Assembly: GCA_018814055.1 (NCBI GenBank) | Contig: JAHJAL010000120.1 | Location: forward strand, 1-11,127 | From: Patescibacteria group bacterium | GTDB lineage: Bacteria > Patescibacteriota > JAHJAL01 | Direction: 5' to 3' | Length of the DNA stretch: 11,127 nt | Part shown: in pieces, positions 1 to 5,379 of the stretch | How the letters are laid out: the number at the start of each line of letters is the position of its first letter | How positions within the stretch are numbered: position 1 is the stretch's first letter | The notes under the pieces: model-generated | Told to the model about the DNA's origin: nothing | Database searches by the model: none | Seen by the model: the letters and a program-made list of their open reading frames with translations, nothing else | Position numbers and translations under genes: made by a program

Positions 1-69
1 CGCCCAATCGAAGGCAATGATTTAAGTAAAAAATGTACAAGGCTGATCAAAAAATTTTGGACCAATTAG
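1..69 (+). CDS. possible C-terminal end of an upstream gene (partial)
   Basis: Frame 1 is open from the left edge and ends at the TAG at 67-69, giving a 22-residue lysine-rich tail that begins RPIEGNDLSKK. If real, it is the end of a gene starting left of the window, overlapping the next gene by 37 bases in another frame. The tail matches no family I recognise, and a stretch this short can be open by chance. Another frame ends at TAA 23-25, so the upstream gene could stop there instead. Low confidence. Confidence 0.25.
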   Translation, partial: RPIEGNDLSKKCTRLIKKFWTN

Positions 70-1763
70 ATAAAGAGACACCGCATGAGCGGGAGTGTTT
101 GGTTTGTAAGAATAAGTTTGGGATAGGGCAGGAAGATTTGAATTTGTTGAAGAAAATTATGGTGCCGGTGCCAATGGAGTGTCCCGAGTGTAATCATCGG
201 CATCGACTTTGTTTTCGGAATGAAGGGAAAATGTATAAAAGGAAATGTGATGCGACGGGCAAAGAGATAGTGTCGGTTTATTCGCCGGACAAGGCTTATA
301 AGGTGTATGAAAAAGATTATTGGCATTCGGATACGTGGGATGCTTTGGAGTGTGGGCAAGATTATAATTCAGAGAAAAGTATTTTTGAACAGGTGGGGGA
401 GTTGATGAAAAAAGTTCCCTATCCTAATCTGATGGTGACCAGTAGTGAGAACTGTGATTATGTAAATCATGGGACCAATGACAAGAATTGTTATTATGTG
501 TCGTCGGGAGTAGGTTGTGAGGATTGTATGTATGGCAGGAGTATCTGGTATTCGCAGAATTGCGTCGATTGTTTGCGGATTGATAAGAGCGTTGATTGTT
601 ATGAAAATGTGAAAGGAGTGAACAACAACAGTTGTATTTATTTGCTGGAGTCAGAGGATTGTTATGATTGTCATTTTTCTCAAAATTTGCATAATTGTCA
701 GAATTGTATTTTGTCATTCAATTTGAAAAATAAGCAATATTACATTCGGAACAAGGAAGTGTCAAAGCAAGAATTTGATAAATTCAAAAATGAATGGGAT
801 TATTATGCATGCAAAGAAGAGTTGTTGAGGGTGCGAGAGGAGTTGATAGTCAGATTTGCCGATATTAGAAATTCGGAAGATTGTACTGGTGATGAAGTGT
901 ATAATTCGAGAAATTGCCATGATTGTTTTGGTATAGAAGGTTTTGATAATTGTCGGTATTGTCTTGAGGGTATCAAATCATTGCAGGATTCGTATTATAT
1001 GTATGCTTGTGGAATAGATGCGCAGTTGCAGTATAACTCGATTGCCAGTGGGGTGAATGCGGGGCGGGCGATTGGCTGTAATGTGGTTTATCCAAATGGT
1101 CAGGACAATTATTATAGTTATTTGTGCATCTCGGTGCAGAATGTTTTTGGTTGTGTCGGTTTGAAAAAGAAACAGTACTGTGTTTTAAACAAACAATATT
1201 CACGGGAAGAATATTTTGAGCTGATAGAAAAAATCAAGCTGGATATGTTGGAGAGAGAGGAATATGGTGAGTTTTTTCCGATTGGGTTGAGTCATTTTGG
1301 GTACAATGAGACGATTGCGAATGAATTATTTCCGTTGGAAAAAGAAAAAGCACAAAAAATGGGTTTTGGGTGGAGTGATTATAATCCGGAAAGTGGTTAT
1401 GATGGTCCATGGTATGAGCCAAATGGAGATCTAAATTATTATCGGGATGAAAGCCATACGGGTGAGTTGTTGCAAGGAATTTTGAGGTGTGGGGTTACTG
1501 GTAGGCCTTTTCGAGTAGTGGGACCGGAATTGGCTTTTTATCTGAAGCTAAATATTCCCATACCAAAAAAATCGCCAGATCAGAGGTTTGCGGATAGGAT
1601 AGCATTGAGAAATCCGCGGGAATTATGGCATAGGCAGTGTATGTGTGAGGAGAGTGGGCATGGGCATGAGGGGAGATGCGAGGAGGAGTTTGAGACGACG
1701 TACGCACCTGATCGAGAAGAGAAAGTTTATTGCGAAGGGTGTTATCAGAAATCGGTAATATAA
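33..1763 (+). CDS. cysteine-rich zinc-ribbon/solenoid protein, CPR-type, copy 1 (576 aa)
   Basis: The function is unknown. I recall relatives being widespread in CPR genomes, sometimes with misleading names such as CaiB/BaiF family. It has 36 Cys in 576 residues. An N-terminal zinc ribbon (C22-x2-C25, C50-x2-C53) is followed by a decayed ribbon (C72-DATGKEI, Cys lost at 75, 93 and 96). A Cys ladder follows, with Cys at 141, 153, 165, 177, 189, 201, 213 and 225, exactly 12 residues apart. Then come a charged helical linker (about 241-275), a second less regular Cys-rich block (284-383) ending in FGCVGL...NKQYSREEY, a conserved GEFFPIGLSHFGYNET segment (412-426), and a C-terminal pair of ribbon-like motifs (C486; C536/C538/C549/C567/C570). 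There is no signal peptide or membrane segment, so it is probably cytosolic. ATG 33 is the first possible start after the in-frame TAA at 27-29; no good Shine-Dalgarno is visible. It is co-directional with its paralog 82 bases downstream. Confidence 0.9.
   Translation: MYKADQKILDQLDKETPHERECLVCKNKFGIGQEDLNLLKKIMVPVPMECPECNHRHRLCFRNEGKMYKRKCDATGKEIVSVYSPDKAYKVYEKDYWHSDTWDALECGQDYNSEKSIFEQVGELMKKVPYPNLMVTSSENCDYVNHGTNDKNCYYVSSGVGCEDCMYGRSIWYSQNCVDCLRIDKSVDCYENVKGVNNNSCIYLLESEDCYDCHFSQNLHNCQNCILSFNLKNKQYYIRNKEVSKQEFDKFKNEWDYYACKEELLRVREELIVRFADIRNSEDCTGDEVYNSRNCHDCFGIEGFDNCRYCLEGIKSLQDSYYMYACGIDAQLQYNSIASGVNAGRAIGCNVVYPNGQDNYYSYLCISVQNVFGCVGLKKKQYCVLNKQYSREEYFELIEKIKLDMLEREEYGEFFPIGLSHFGYNETIANELFPLEKEKAQKMGFGWSDYNPESGYDGPWYEPNGDLNYYRDESHTGELLQGILRCGVTGRPFRVVGPELAFYLKLNIPIPKKSPDQRFADRIALRNPRELWHRQCMCEESGHGHEGRCEEEFETTYAPDREEKVYCEGCYQKSVI
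453..707 (+). repeat. 36-base periodic Cys-codon ladder inside the first Cys-rich gene
   Basis: Cysteine codons (TGT or TGC) begin at 453, 489, 525, 561, 597, 633, 669 and 705, each exactly 36 bases apart, and most are preceded by an Asn or Asp codon. The intervening bases have diverged, so this is a protein-level repeat of eight 12-residue rungs and not a recent DNA duplication. Extra Cys codons three residues before the ladder position occur at residues 162, 210 and 222, again in 12-residue register. Confidence 0.9.
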
Positions 1764-1772
1764 ATATATTTC

Positions 1773-1826
1773 TGGATCCCCAATCCCTAGCGCTCCTAAC
1801 GTCGCTTAGGGTTGAGGATGACAAAT
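1773..1826. repeat. REP-like palindromic intergenic element
   Basis: The 82-base gap between the two Cys-rich genes holds an imperfect hairpin. CCCTAGCG (1785-1792) pairs with CGC-T-TAGGG (1803-1811) with one bulged T. The outer ATCC/CAA positions (1776-1783) pair with TTG/GGAT (1812-1819) with one mismatch and one bulge. A competing stem is possible between CCTAA (1795-1799) and TTAGG (1806-1810). On the other strand the element starts TTTGTCATCCTCAACCC, which resembles the TGTCAT-ended palindromic repeats scattered in many bacterial genomes. It has no T-run, so it is a poor terminator. Confidence 0.65.
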
Positions 1827-1833
1827 AGTAAAA

Positions 1834-1837
1834 GGGA
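1834..1837 (+). promoter_or_regulatory. ribosome binding site for the GTG start at 1846
   Basis: GGGA within AAAAGGGA lies 8 bases before the GTG at 1846. No ATG lies between it and the first zinc-ribbon Cys (residue 6), so this site supports the GTG start. Confidence 0.5.
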
Positions 1838-1845
1838 TTATATTT

Positions 1846-3558
1846 GTGGAAAATAAAGTTTGTAAACAATGTAGTGCTGATTATGTGGTGGAGGATGAGG
1901 ATTTGGTATTTTATGATAAGATTTCGCCCGAATTTAGTGGGAAGAAATATAAAATTCCCGTACCAACGTTGTGTCCGGATTGTCGGTTGCGGCGGCGGCT
2001 TTGTTGGCGTAATTTGCGCAGTTTGTATAGAAGGAAGTCGGATAAGTCGGGACAGGATTTGTTGGCGATTTATGCGCCGAATAAGCCATATAAGGTTTGG
2101 CATGTGGCTGAGATCCAGTCGGATGATTTTGATGCATTTAAATATGGACGGGATTACGATCTGTCGCGGGGATTTTTTGATCAGTTTAATGAATTGTTTA
2201 TTGAAGTTCCAAAGGCGCATGCGTATATAAATTTTGGGGCGATGGAAAATGCGGAATTTGTGAATGGAGCGAGTGATTTGAAGAATGCATACTATAGCTT
2301 TAGTTTGAATTTTTCAGATGGAGTTTATTATAGTGATCAGGTTTACTATTCACAGGATATTTATGACTGCATGTATGTTCGGCAGAGCGAGAATTGCTTT
2401 CAGTCTGTTGAGTGCACCAAAGTTTATAATGCGTTTTATTGTAGGTCATGTAACAACTGTCGAGATATTATGTTTTCAACAGAATTGACGGGTTGTCAGG
2501 ATTGTTTTGGTTGTGTGGGTCTGCAGAACAAGCAGTATTGCATTTTCAACGAACAGAAGACCAAGGAGGAGTATGAGCGGTTCGTGGCTGGTTTTGAGTT
2601 TAAGAGGGAGAAAGTGGAGGAGGTGCAGCAGCGGGTGAAGCAAATATATCTTGGCTTGCCTCATAAGTATGCTGATAATTTGAATACTGAGAATTCGGTT
2701 GGTGATTGGTTGAAGAATACGAGAAACTGTCAAAATTGTTTTGAGATGACTGGAGCTGATAATGTAAAAAATGGATTCATCTGTTCGGCCGATTTGTCAG
2801 ATTCGCAAGATATTAGTTTTGGTTTTAACGGAGTGGAGTTGGCTTACGAGACGATGATTTTCGGTTTTGGGTCTTATGTTAATGCTTTTTGTTGGTATTG
2901 TATTGGAGGGAGGGATATATATTATTGCGCGGAATGTAGTGGAGGGACGAAAGATTGTTTTGGTTGTGTGGGCTTGCGTAATGGGGAGTATTGTATCTTG
3001 AACAAGCAGTACACGAAAGAGGAATATGAGCAGTTGGTGCCGAAGATTATCGAGAAGATGGAGGCGGATGGCGAGTGGGGGGAGTTTTTTCCGATGAGTA
3101 TTTCGCCGTTTGGCTATAACGAGACGATGGGTCAGGATTATATGCCGATGACCAAAGAGGAAGCGATTGGTGTAGGGGCTACTTGGCAGATGCAAGATTT
3201 TGGTTTGCAGTATGATGGTGAATTTTATGAGTCAAAGGATATTAGTACGTATGATCCGGAAGCGAATCCCAGGGCGCAGGGTGAGTTGGGCGAATTGTTG
3301 GCGGGAGTGTTGAAGTGTGAGGTGACTGGCAAGCCATTTCGGTTGATTTCGCAGGAGGTGGCTTTTTATATCGAGCACGGTTTACCGATTCCGACCAAGC
3401 ATCCTGATCAGAGATATAGGGAGCGATTTGAGATGGGGCGACCGCGGAAATTGTTTGATCGGCAGTGTGATAAATGTGGGAAGGAAATTAAATCGACATT
3501 TGATGAAAAAAGGGAGGAAATAGTGTATTGTGAAAGATGTTATCATGAGTTGCGGTAG
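1846..3558 (+). CDS. cysteine-rich zinc-ribbon/solenoid protein, CPR-type, copy 2 (570 aa)
   Basis: This is a co-linear paralog of the preceding gene, also of unknown function. The N-terminal ribbon is C6-x2-C9 with C43-x2-C46 in PTLCPDCRLRRR. The following TGK-type motif has lost its first Cys (RRKSDKSGQD, residues 62-71). The 12-residue ladder is kept in register at residues 136, 148, 160, 172, 184, 196, 208, 220 and 232, here filled by Ala, Ala, Val, Ile, Cys, Ala, Ile, Cys and Cys, usually after Asn or Asp. An EEY-rich helix follows (about 238-270), then a second block ending in the repeated DCFGCVGL...NKQYTKEEYE motif. The end carries CEVTGKPF (491-498), PIPTKHPDQR (514-523) and a full ribbon C541-x2-C544/C562-x2-C565. 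No signal peptide or membrane segment is seen. The start is GTG. The TAG stop lies inside a palindromic repeat. Confidence 0.9.
   Translation: MENKVCKQCSADYVVEDEDLVFYDKISPEFSGKKYKIPVPTLCPDCRLRRRLCWRNLRSLYRRKSDKSGQDLLAIYAPNKPYKVWHVAEIQSDDFDAFKYGRDYDLSRGFFDQFNELFIEVPKAHAYINFGAMENAEFVNGASDLKNAYYSFSLNFSDGVYYSDQVYYSQDIYDCMYVRQSENCFQSVECTKVYNAFYCRSCNNCRDIMFSTELTGCQDCFGCVGLQNKQYCIFNEQKTKEEYERFVAGFEFKREKVEEVQQRVKQIYLGLPHKYADNLNTENSVGDWLKNTRNCQNCFEMTGADNVKNGFICSADLSDSQDISFGFNGVELAYETMIFGFGSYVNAFCWYCIGGRDIYYCAECSGGTKDCFGCVGLRNGEYCILNKQYTKEEYEQLVPKIIEKMEADGEWGEFFPMSISPFGYNETMGQDYMPMTKEEAIGVGATWQMQDFGLQYDGEFYESKDISTYDPEANPRAQGELGELLAGVLKCEVTGKPFRLISQEVAFYIEHGLPIPTKHPDQRYRERFEMGRPRKLFDRQCDKCGKEIKSTFDEKREEIVYCERCYHELR
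2500..2577 (+). repeat. internal duplicated motif, copy A, in the second Cys-rich gene
   Basis: Residues 219-244 (DCFGCVGL..., ending KEEYE) recur at residues 370-395 with 20 of 26 positions identical and no gap. The motif closes each of the two Cys-rich blocks, so the gene looks like two solenoid-plus-helix units in tandem. Confidence 0.9.
2953..3030 (+). repeat. internal duplicated motif, copy B, in the second Cys-rich gene
   Basis: This is the second copy of the DCFGCVGL...NKQYTKEEYE motif (residues 370-395). The first paralog has an equally good copy at its residues 371-394 and a more decayed one at 223-248, which places the duplication before the two genes split. Confidence 0.9.
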
Positions 3559-3581
3559 GGGCGGGGTGACCCCGTCCGTAC
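3555..3581. repeat. GC-rich palindromic element overlapping a stop codon
   Basis: GTAGGGGCGGGG (3555-3566) and CCCCGTCCGTAC (3570-3581) form a 12-base inverted repeat matching at 10 positions around the 3-base loop TGA. Eight of the pairs (3559-3566 with 3570-3577, one G-T) would make a strong hairpin. The TAG stop of the second Cys-rich gene (3556-3558) is part of the left arm. No T-run follows directly (the next is near 3601), so it is better read as a short dispersed repeat than as a terminator. GTAGGGGC...TAC palindromes of this style recur in several bacterial groups. Confidence 0.65.
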
Positions 3582-3607
3582 ATATGAAAATATATATTTA
3601 TTTTTTT

Positions 3608-3614
3608 GAAGGGA
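3608..3614 (+). promoter_or_regulatory. ribosome binding site of the lipoprotein gene
   Basis: GAAGGGA ends 6 bases before the ATG at 3621. It therefore selects that ATG over the in-frame TTG at 3606, which overlaps the site. Confidence 0.7.
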
Positions 3615-3620
3615 ATTTAT

Positions 3621-4115
3621 ATGTTGAAGAAAATTTCGATGGGGGTGTTGGTTTTGTTGGTAGTGACTTTGGTGGGGTGTGAAGCCAATTTTAGCAAGGG
3701 AGTGAACAAGGATTTGTTGAGTGGTTTGAAGGTGGACAATGATGGTTTGGCTTATGATGAGGTGTATTTGACGGTGGATGATGAGAGGACAAGTGAAAAC
3801 ATGTTTGATATTGGGACCGAGGTTTATATGAATTTTACCGGCGTGGATTATTTCGAGGAAGTTGATGGCAAAGTTTTTCCGGGAGCGATGATGGTAGTGG
3901 CTGATAAAAACGGCAAAGAGATTTTGGAAGAGGATGATATGTTTGCGATGTATGATGAAGATGGTGTATTGCCGGAGCAAGCCTCTGAAATGTTTGTCAG
4001 TTTGCTGATTGGTGATCCGATGGTAGAGGGAGAGCAGTATACCTGGTACTCAAAAATTTGGGATAAGGTTGGTGATGGGACTATAGAAGCAACGATGGAT
4101 ATTGGGGTGAATTAA
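3621..4115 (+). CDS. small secreted lipoprotein of unknown function (164 aa)
   Basis: The N-terminus is a textbook lipoprotein signal: MLKK, a hydrophobic run (residues 5-18) and the lipobox L17-V18-G19-C20, so Cys20 should be lipidated and the protein anchored outside the cytoplasmic membrane. The mature part is acidic, has no other Cys, and is rich in short Val/Thr/Tyr stretches such as EVYLTVDD, FTGVDYFEEVDGK, FPGAMMVVADKNGK and EGEQYTWYSKIWDK. These suggest one or two beta-sandwich (Ig-like) domains. I dimly recall similar small lipoproteins in Bacteroidota but cannot name a family. The start was chosen from the GAAGGGA site at 3608-3614. It lies 62 bases after the second Cys-rich gene and is followed by a terminator, so it may be the last gene of that transcript. 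Confidence 0.85.
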   Translation: MLKKISMGVLVLLVVTLVGCEANFSKGVNKDLLSGLKVDNDGLAYDEVYLTVDDERTSENMFDIGTEVYMNFTGVDYFEEVDGKVFPGAMMVVADKNGKEILEEDDMFAMYDEDGVLPEQASEMFVSLLIGDPMVEGEQYTWYSKIWDKVGDGTIEATMDIGVN

Positions 4116-4134
4116 TTACTAATTACTAATTACT
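4114..4134. repeat. three tandem AATTACT heptamers
   Basis: Three perfect head-to-tail copies of the 7-base unit AATTACT begin inside the TAA stop of the lipoprotein gene and run into the terminator stem. Because 7 is not a multiple of 3, the tract puts TAA or TAG into all three + frames. The same heptamer recurs at 8347-8374. Confidence 0.9.
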
Positions 4135-4164
4135 AGAAGGCATCAGTTTGGTGTCTTCTTTGTT
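4135..4164 (+). terminator. intrinsic terminator after the lipoprotein gene
   Basis: AGAAGGCA (4135-4142) pairs with TGTCTTCT (4152-4159) over 8 pairs, one of them G-T, with a 9-base loop, followed by the T-rich run TTTGTT. It lies 20 bases after the lipoprotein stop. The tail is short and runs straight into the promoter of the next gene, so termination may be only partial. Confidence 0.6.
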
Positions 4165-4169
4165 ATAAT
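4161..4169 (+). promoter_or_regulatory. extended -10 promoter for the NUDIX gene
   Basis: TGTTATAAT matches the extended -10 consensus TG-n-TATAAT exactly. The expected start of transcription is near 4176, giving a leader of about 23 bases before the ATG at 4199. No good -35 is seen at the right distance, as expected for extended -10 promoters. Confidence 0.55.
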
Positions 4170-4198
4170 AAAAGTGTTTTAATGCTTGGTGAGGTTCA

Positions 4199-4732
4199 AT
4201 GAATACGAAAAAAAAGAAATTGCCGATTCAGGGGTTCTTAGAGTATGTGGATGTTATAGATAGGAAAAATAGGGTGATAGGAAAGGTATTGTTGCACGAT
4301 ATACATGAGAAAAAGCTGCCGCATCGGACGAGTCATATTTTGATATTTAATACTAGGCGCGATAAGTTGTTTTTACAGAAAAGGGGGCCGGATGTATTTG
4401 TATACCCCGGATATTGGACTAGTAGTGCGTCTGGACATGTGGGGTCGGGTCAGTCATATCGACAGACGGCGGTGAGAGAGTTAAGAGAGGAATTGGGAAT
4501 AGAATGTGATTTGAAATATATAGGTTATTATTGGCTTGATTTGGAAGGTAACAATGAGAGAAATGCGGTTTTTGTGGGATATAGTGATGGGCCTTTTGTA
4601 TTTGAGGAAGAAGATGTTCCGGGAGGAAAGTGGTTTGATATGGGTTATTTAATAGGAAAATATCGGAAAATCAAAACTTGTCCGTTTTTTCGGGTGACAT
4701 TTGAGTATTATTTAAAGAAAGTTGAGGGTTGA
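4199..4732 (+). CDS. NUDIX hydrolase, YfcD/IPP-isomerase-like (177 aa)
   Basis: This is a predicted cytosolic Mg-dependent hydrolase of nucleoside-diphosphate-type substrates. It opens with EYVDVIDRKNRVIGK (15-29) and LPHRTSHILIFN (40-51), then LFLQKRG and PGYWTSSASGH, the layout of the YfcD and type I isopentenyl-diphosphate isomerase branch. The Nudix box starts at G79 and ends REL-REELGI (93-101), with E94, E97 and E98 all present. Position 85, normally Glu, is Gln. The catalytic Cys of isopentenyl-diphosphate isomerases (in the VCGH motif) is Ser78 here, so isomerase activity is unlikely and a hydrolase is the better call; the substrate is unknown. ATG 4199 is preceded by GGTGAGG (4188-4194) and an extended -10 promoter. 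The stop is TGA, and the unrecognised gene at 4805 is probably co-transcribed. Confidence 0.88.
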   Translation: MNTKKKKLPIQGFLEYVDVIDRKNRVIGKVLLHDIHEKKLPHRTSHILIFNTRRDKLFLQKRGPDVFVYPGYWTSSASGHVGSGQSYRQTAVRELREELGIECDLKYIGYYWLDLEGNNERNAVFVGYSDGPFVFEEEDVPGGKWFDMGYLIGKYRKIKTCPFFRVTFEYYLKKVEG

Positions 4733-4804
4733 AAATGTTCTTGTGAAGTGGTATTTTGGTGATAGAGTTTTCGTTTTTAACTTTTTGGTTTAACCGAATT
4801 GAGT

Positions 4805-5320
4805 ATGGATAAGATTGAAGGCGCTGATAGGCGGGATGAAACGTTTGATGATATTGGTTCAAAAAAGAGGGTAGAATTGAAGATATTGCTTGGGCCGGGT
4901 CAAGTGGAGAAATTGAATTTTTCTTATAACGAAGACAGGACCAAGTATTGGCTTGATTTGCTGCGTTATGGCAAGGGTTGTTGTGATGTGGGGATTTGTA
5001 AAGATTTGGTAACTTTGGTTGGGAATTCGGAGGATGGTTATAATCTTGTAAAAAAAGAGTTTAAAGCTATTGCCGAACTTGAAATTGTTGATCGGTATCA
5101 GTGTCGTAGGGAAATTAATTATCCGTTTGAGTTAGTGTGCTGGGATAAGATTGCAAAATATAGCGAAATTAAAGAAAGAGATTTGGGGTTATGGAACAAA
5201 GAAGATGCTGATATTGTATTATCTAATTATTTTTTGAAAGATTATTTTCGTCTTGAGAGTGATAAGGATATACCTAATCAAGTATCTTTGATGTTGACAA
5301 ATAAACGTGAGTGGAATTAA
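4805..5320 (+). CDS. uncharacterised protein (171 aa)
   Basis: I do not recognise this protein. It is soluble-looking and charged, with no signal peptide or membrane segment. Visible features are a basic/acidic N-terminal 20 residues, a KYWLDLLRYGKG stretch followed by a Cys cluster (GCCDVGIC), an LVKKEFKAIAELEIVDRY helix, and a C-terminal half with several Tyr/Phe-Phe/Leu pairs. Its four-Cys content does not form a clear zinc motif. ATG 4805 is preferred; a TTG six bases upstream (4799) is in frame and would add two residues, and neither has a clear Shine-Dalgarno. It follows the NUDIX gene by 72 bases, with only a small GGTT-T-AACC palindrome (4787-4795) between, and ends at the bidirectional terminator. 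The open length and + strand composition like its neighbours support a real gene. Confidence 0.7.
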   Translation: MDKIEGADRRDETFDDIGSKKRVELKILLGPGQVEKLNFSYNEDRTKYWLDLLRYGKGCCDVGICKDLVTLVGNSEDGYNLVKKEFKAIAELEIVDRYQCRREINYPFELVCWDKIAKYSEIKERDLGLWNKEDADIVLSNYFLKDYFRLESDKDIPNQVSLMLTNKREWN

Positions 5321-5353
5321 AAAAGAAGCAAGTGTACGATGCTTCTTTTTTAA
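5317..5353. terminator. bidirectional intrinsic terminator between convergent genes
   Basis: TTAAAAAAGAAGCA (5317-5330) and TGCTTCTTTTTTAA (5340-5353) form a perfect 14-pair stem with a 9-base loop. The A-run on the left and T-run on the right give a U-tract to transcripts arriving from either side. It sits between the stop of the + strand gene (5320) and the stop of the - strand phosphorylase (5380). Confidence 0.88.
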
Positions 5354-5379
5354 AATTTTGTTTCTTGTTTGAAAAAAAT

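Noticed and set aside
1495..2220. 241-codon - strand open frame across the gap between the two Cys-rich genes
   Set aside because: Its translation is Arg/Ile/Pro/His-rich antisense noise over two well-supported genes and shows no motif.
1844..2230. Long alternative + frame inside the second Cys-rich gene
   Set aside because: It is a shadow of the real frame, lacks domain features, and the real frame carries the zinc ribbon and repeats.
3606..3608. TTG start for the lipoprotein gene
   Set aside because: It would put the GAAGGGA ribosome site inside the coding region; the ATG at 3621 has correct spacing and gives a standard signal peptide.
4199..4732. Type I isopentenyl-diphosphate isomerase (idi)
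   Set aside because: The catalytic Cys is replaced by Ser78, so the more general NUDIX hydrolase call is safer.
4741..4769. Possible -35/-10 pair (TTGTGA and a weak AT box) before the 171-residue gene
   Set aside because: The -10 match is poor (TAGAGT) and co-transcription with the NUDIX gene explains the layout.
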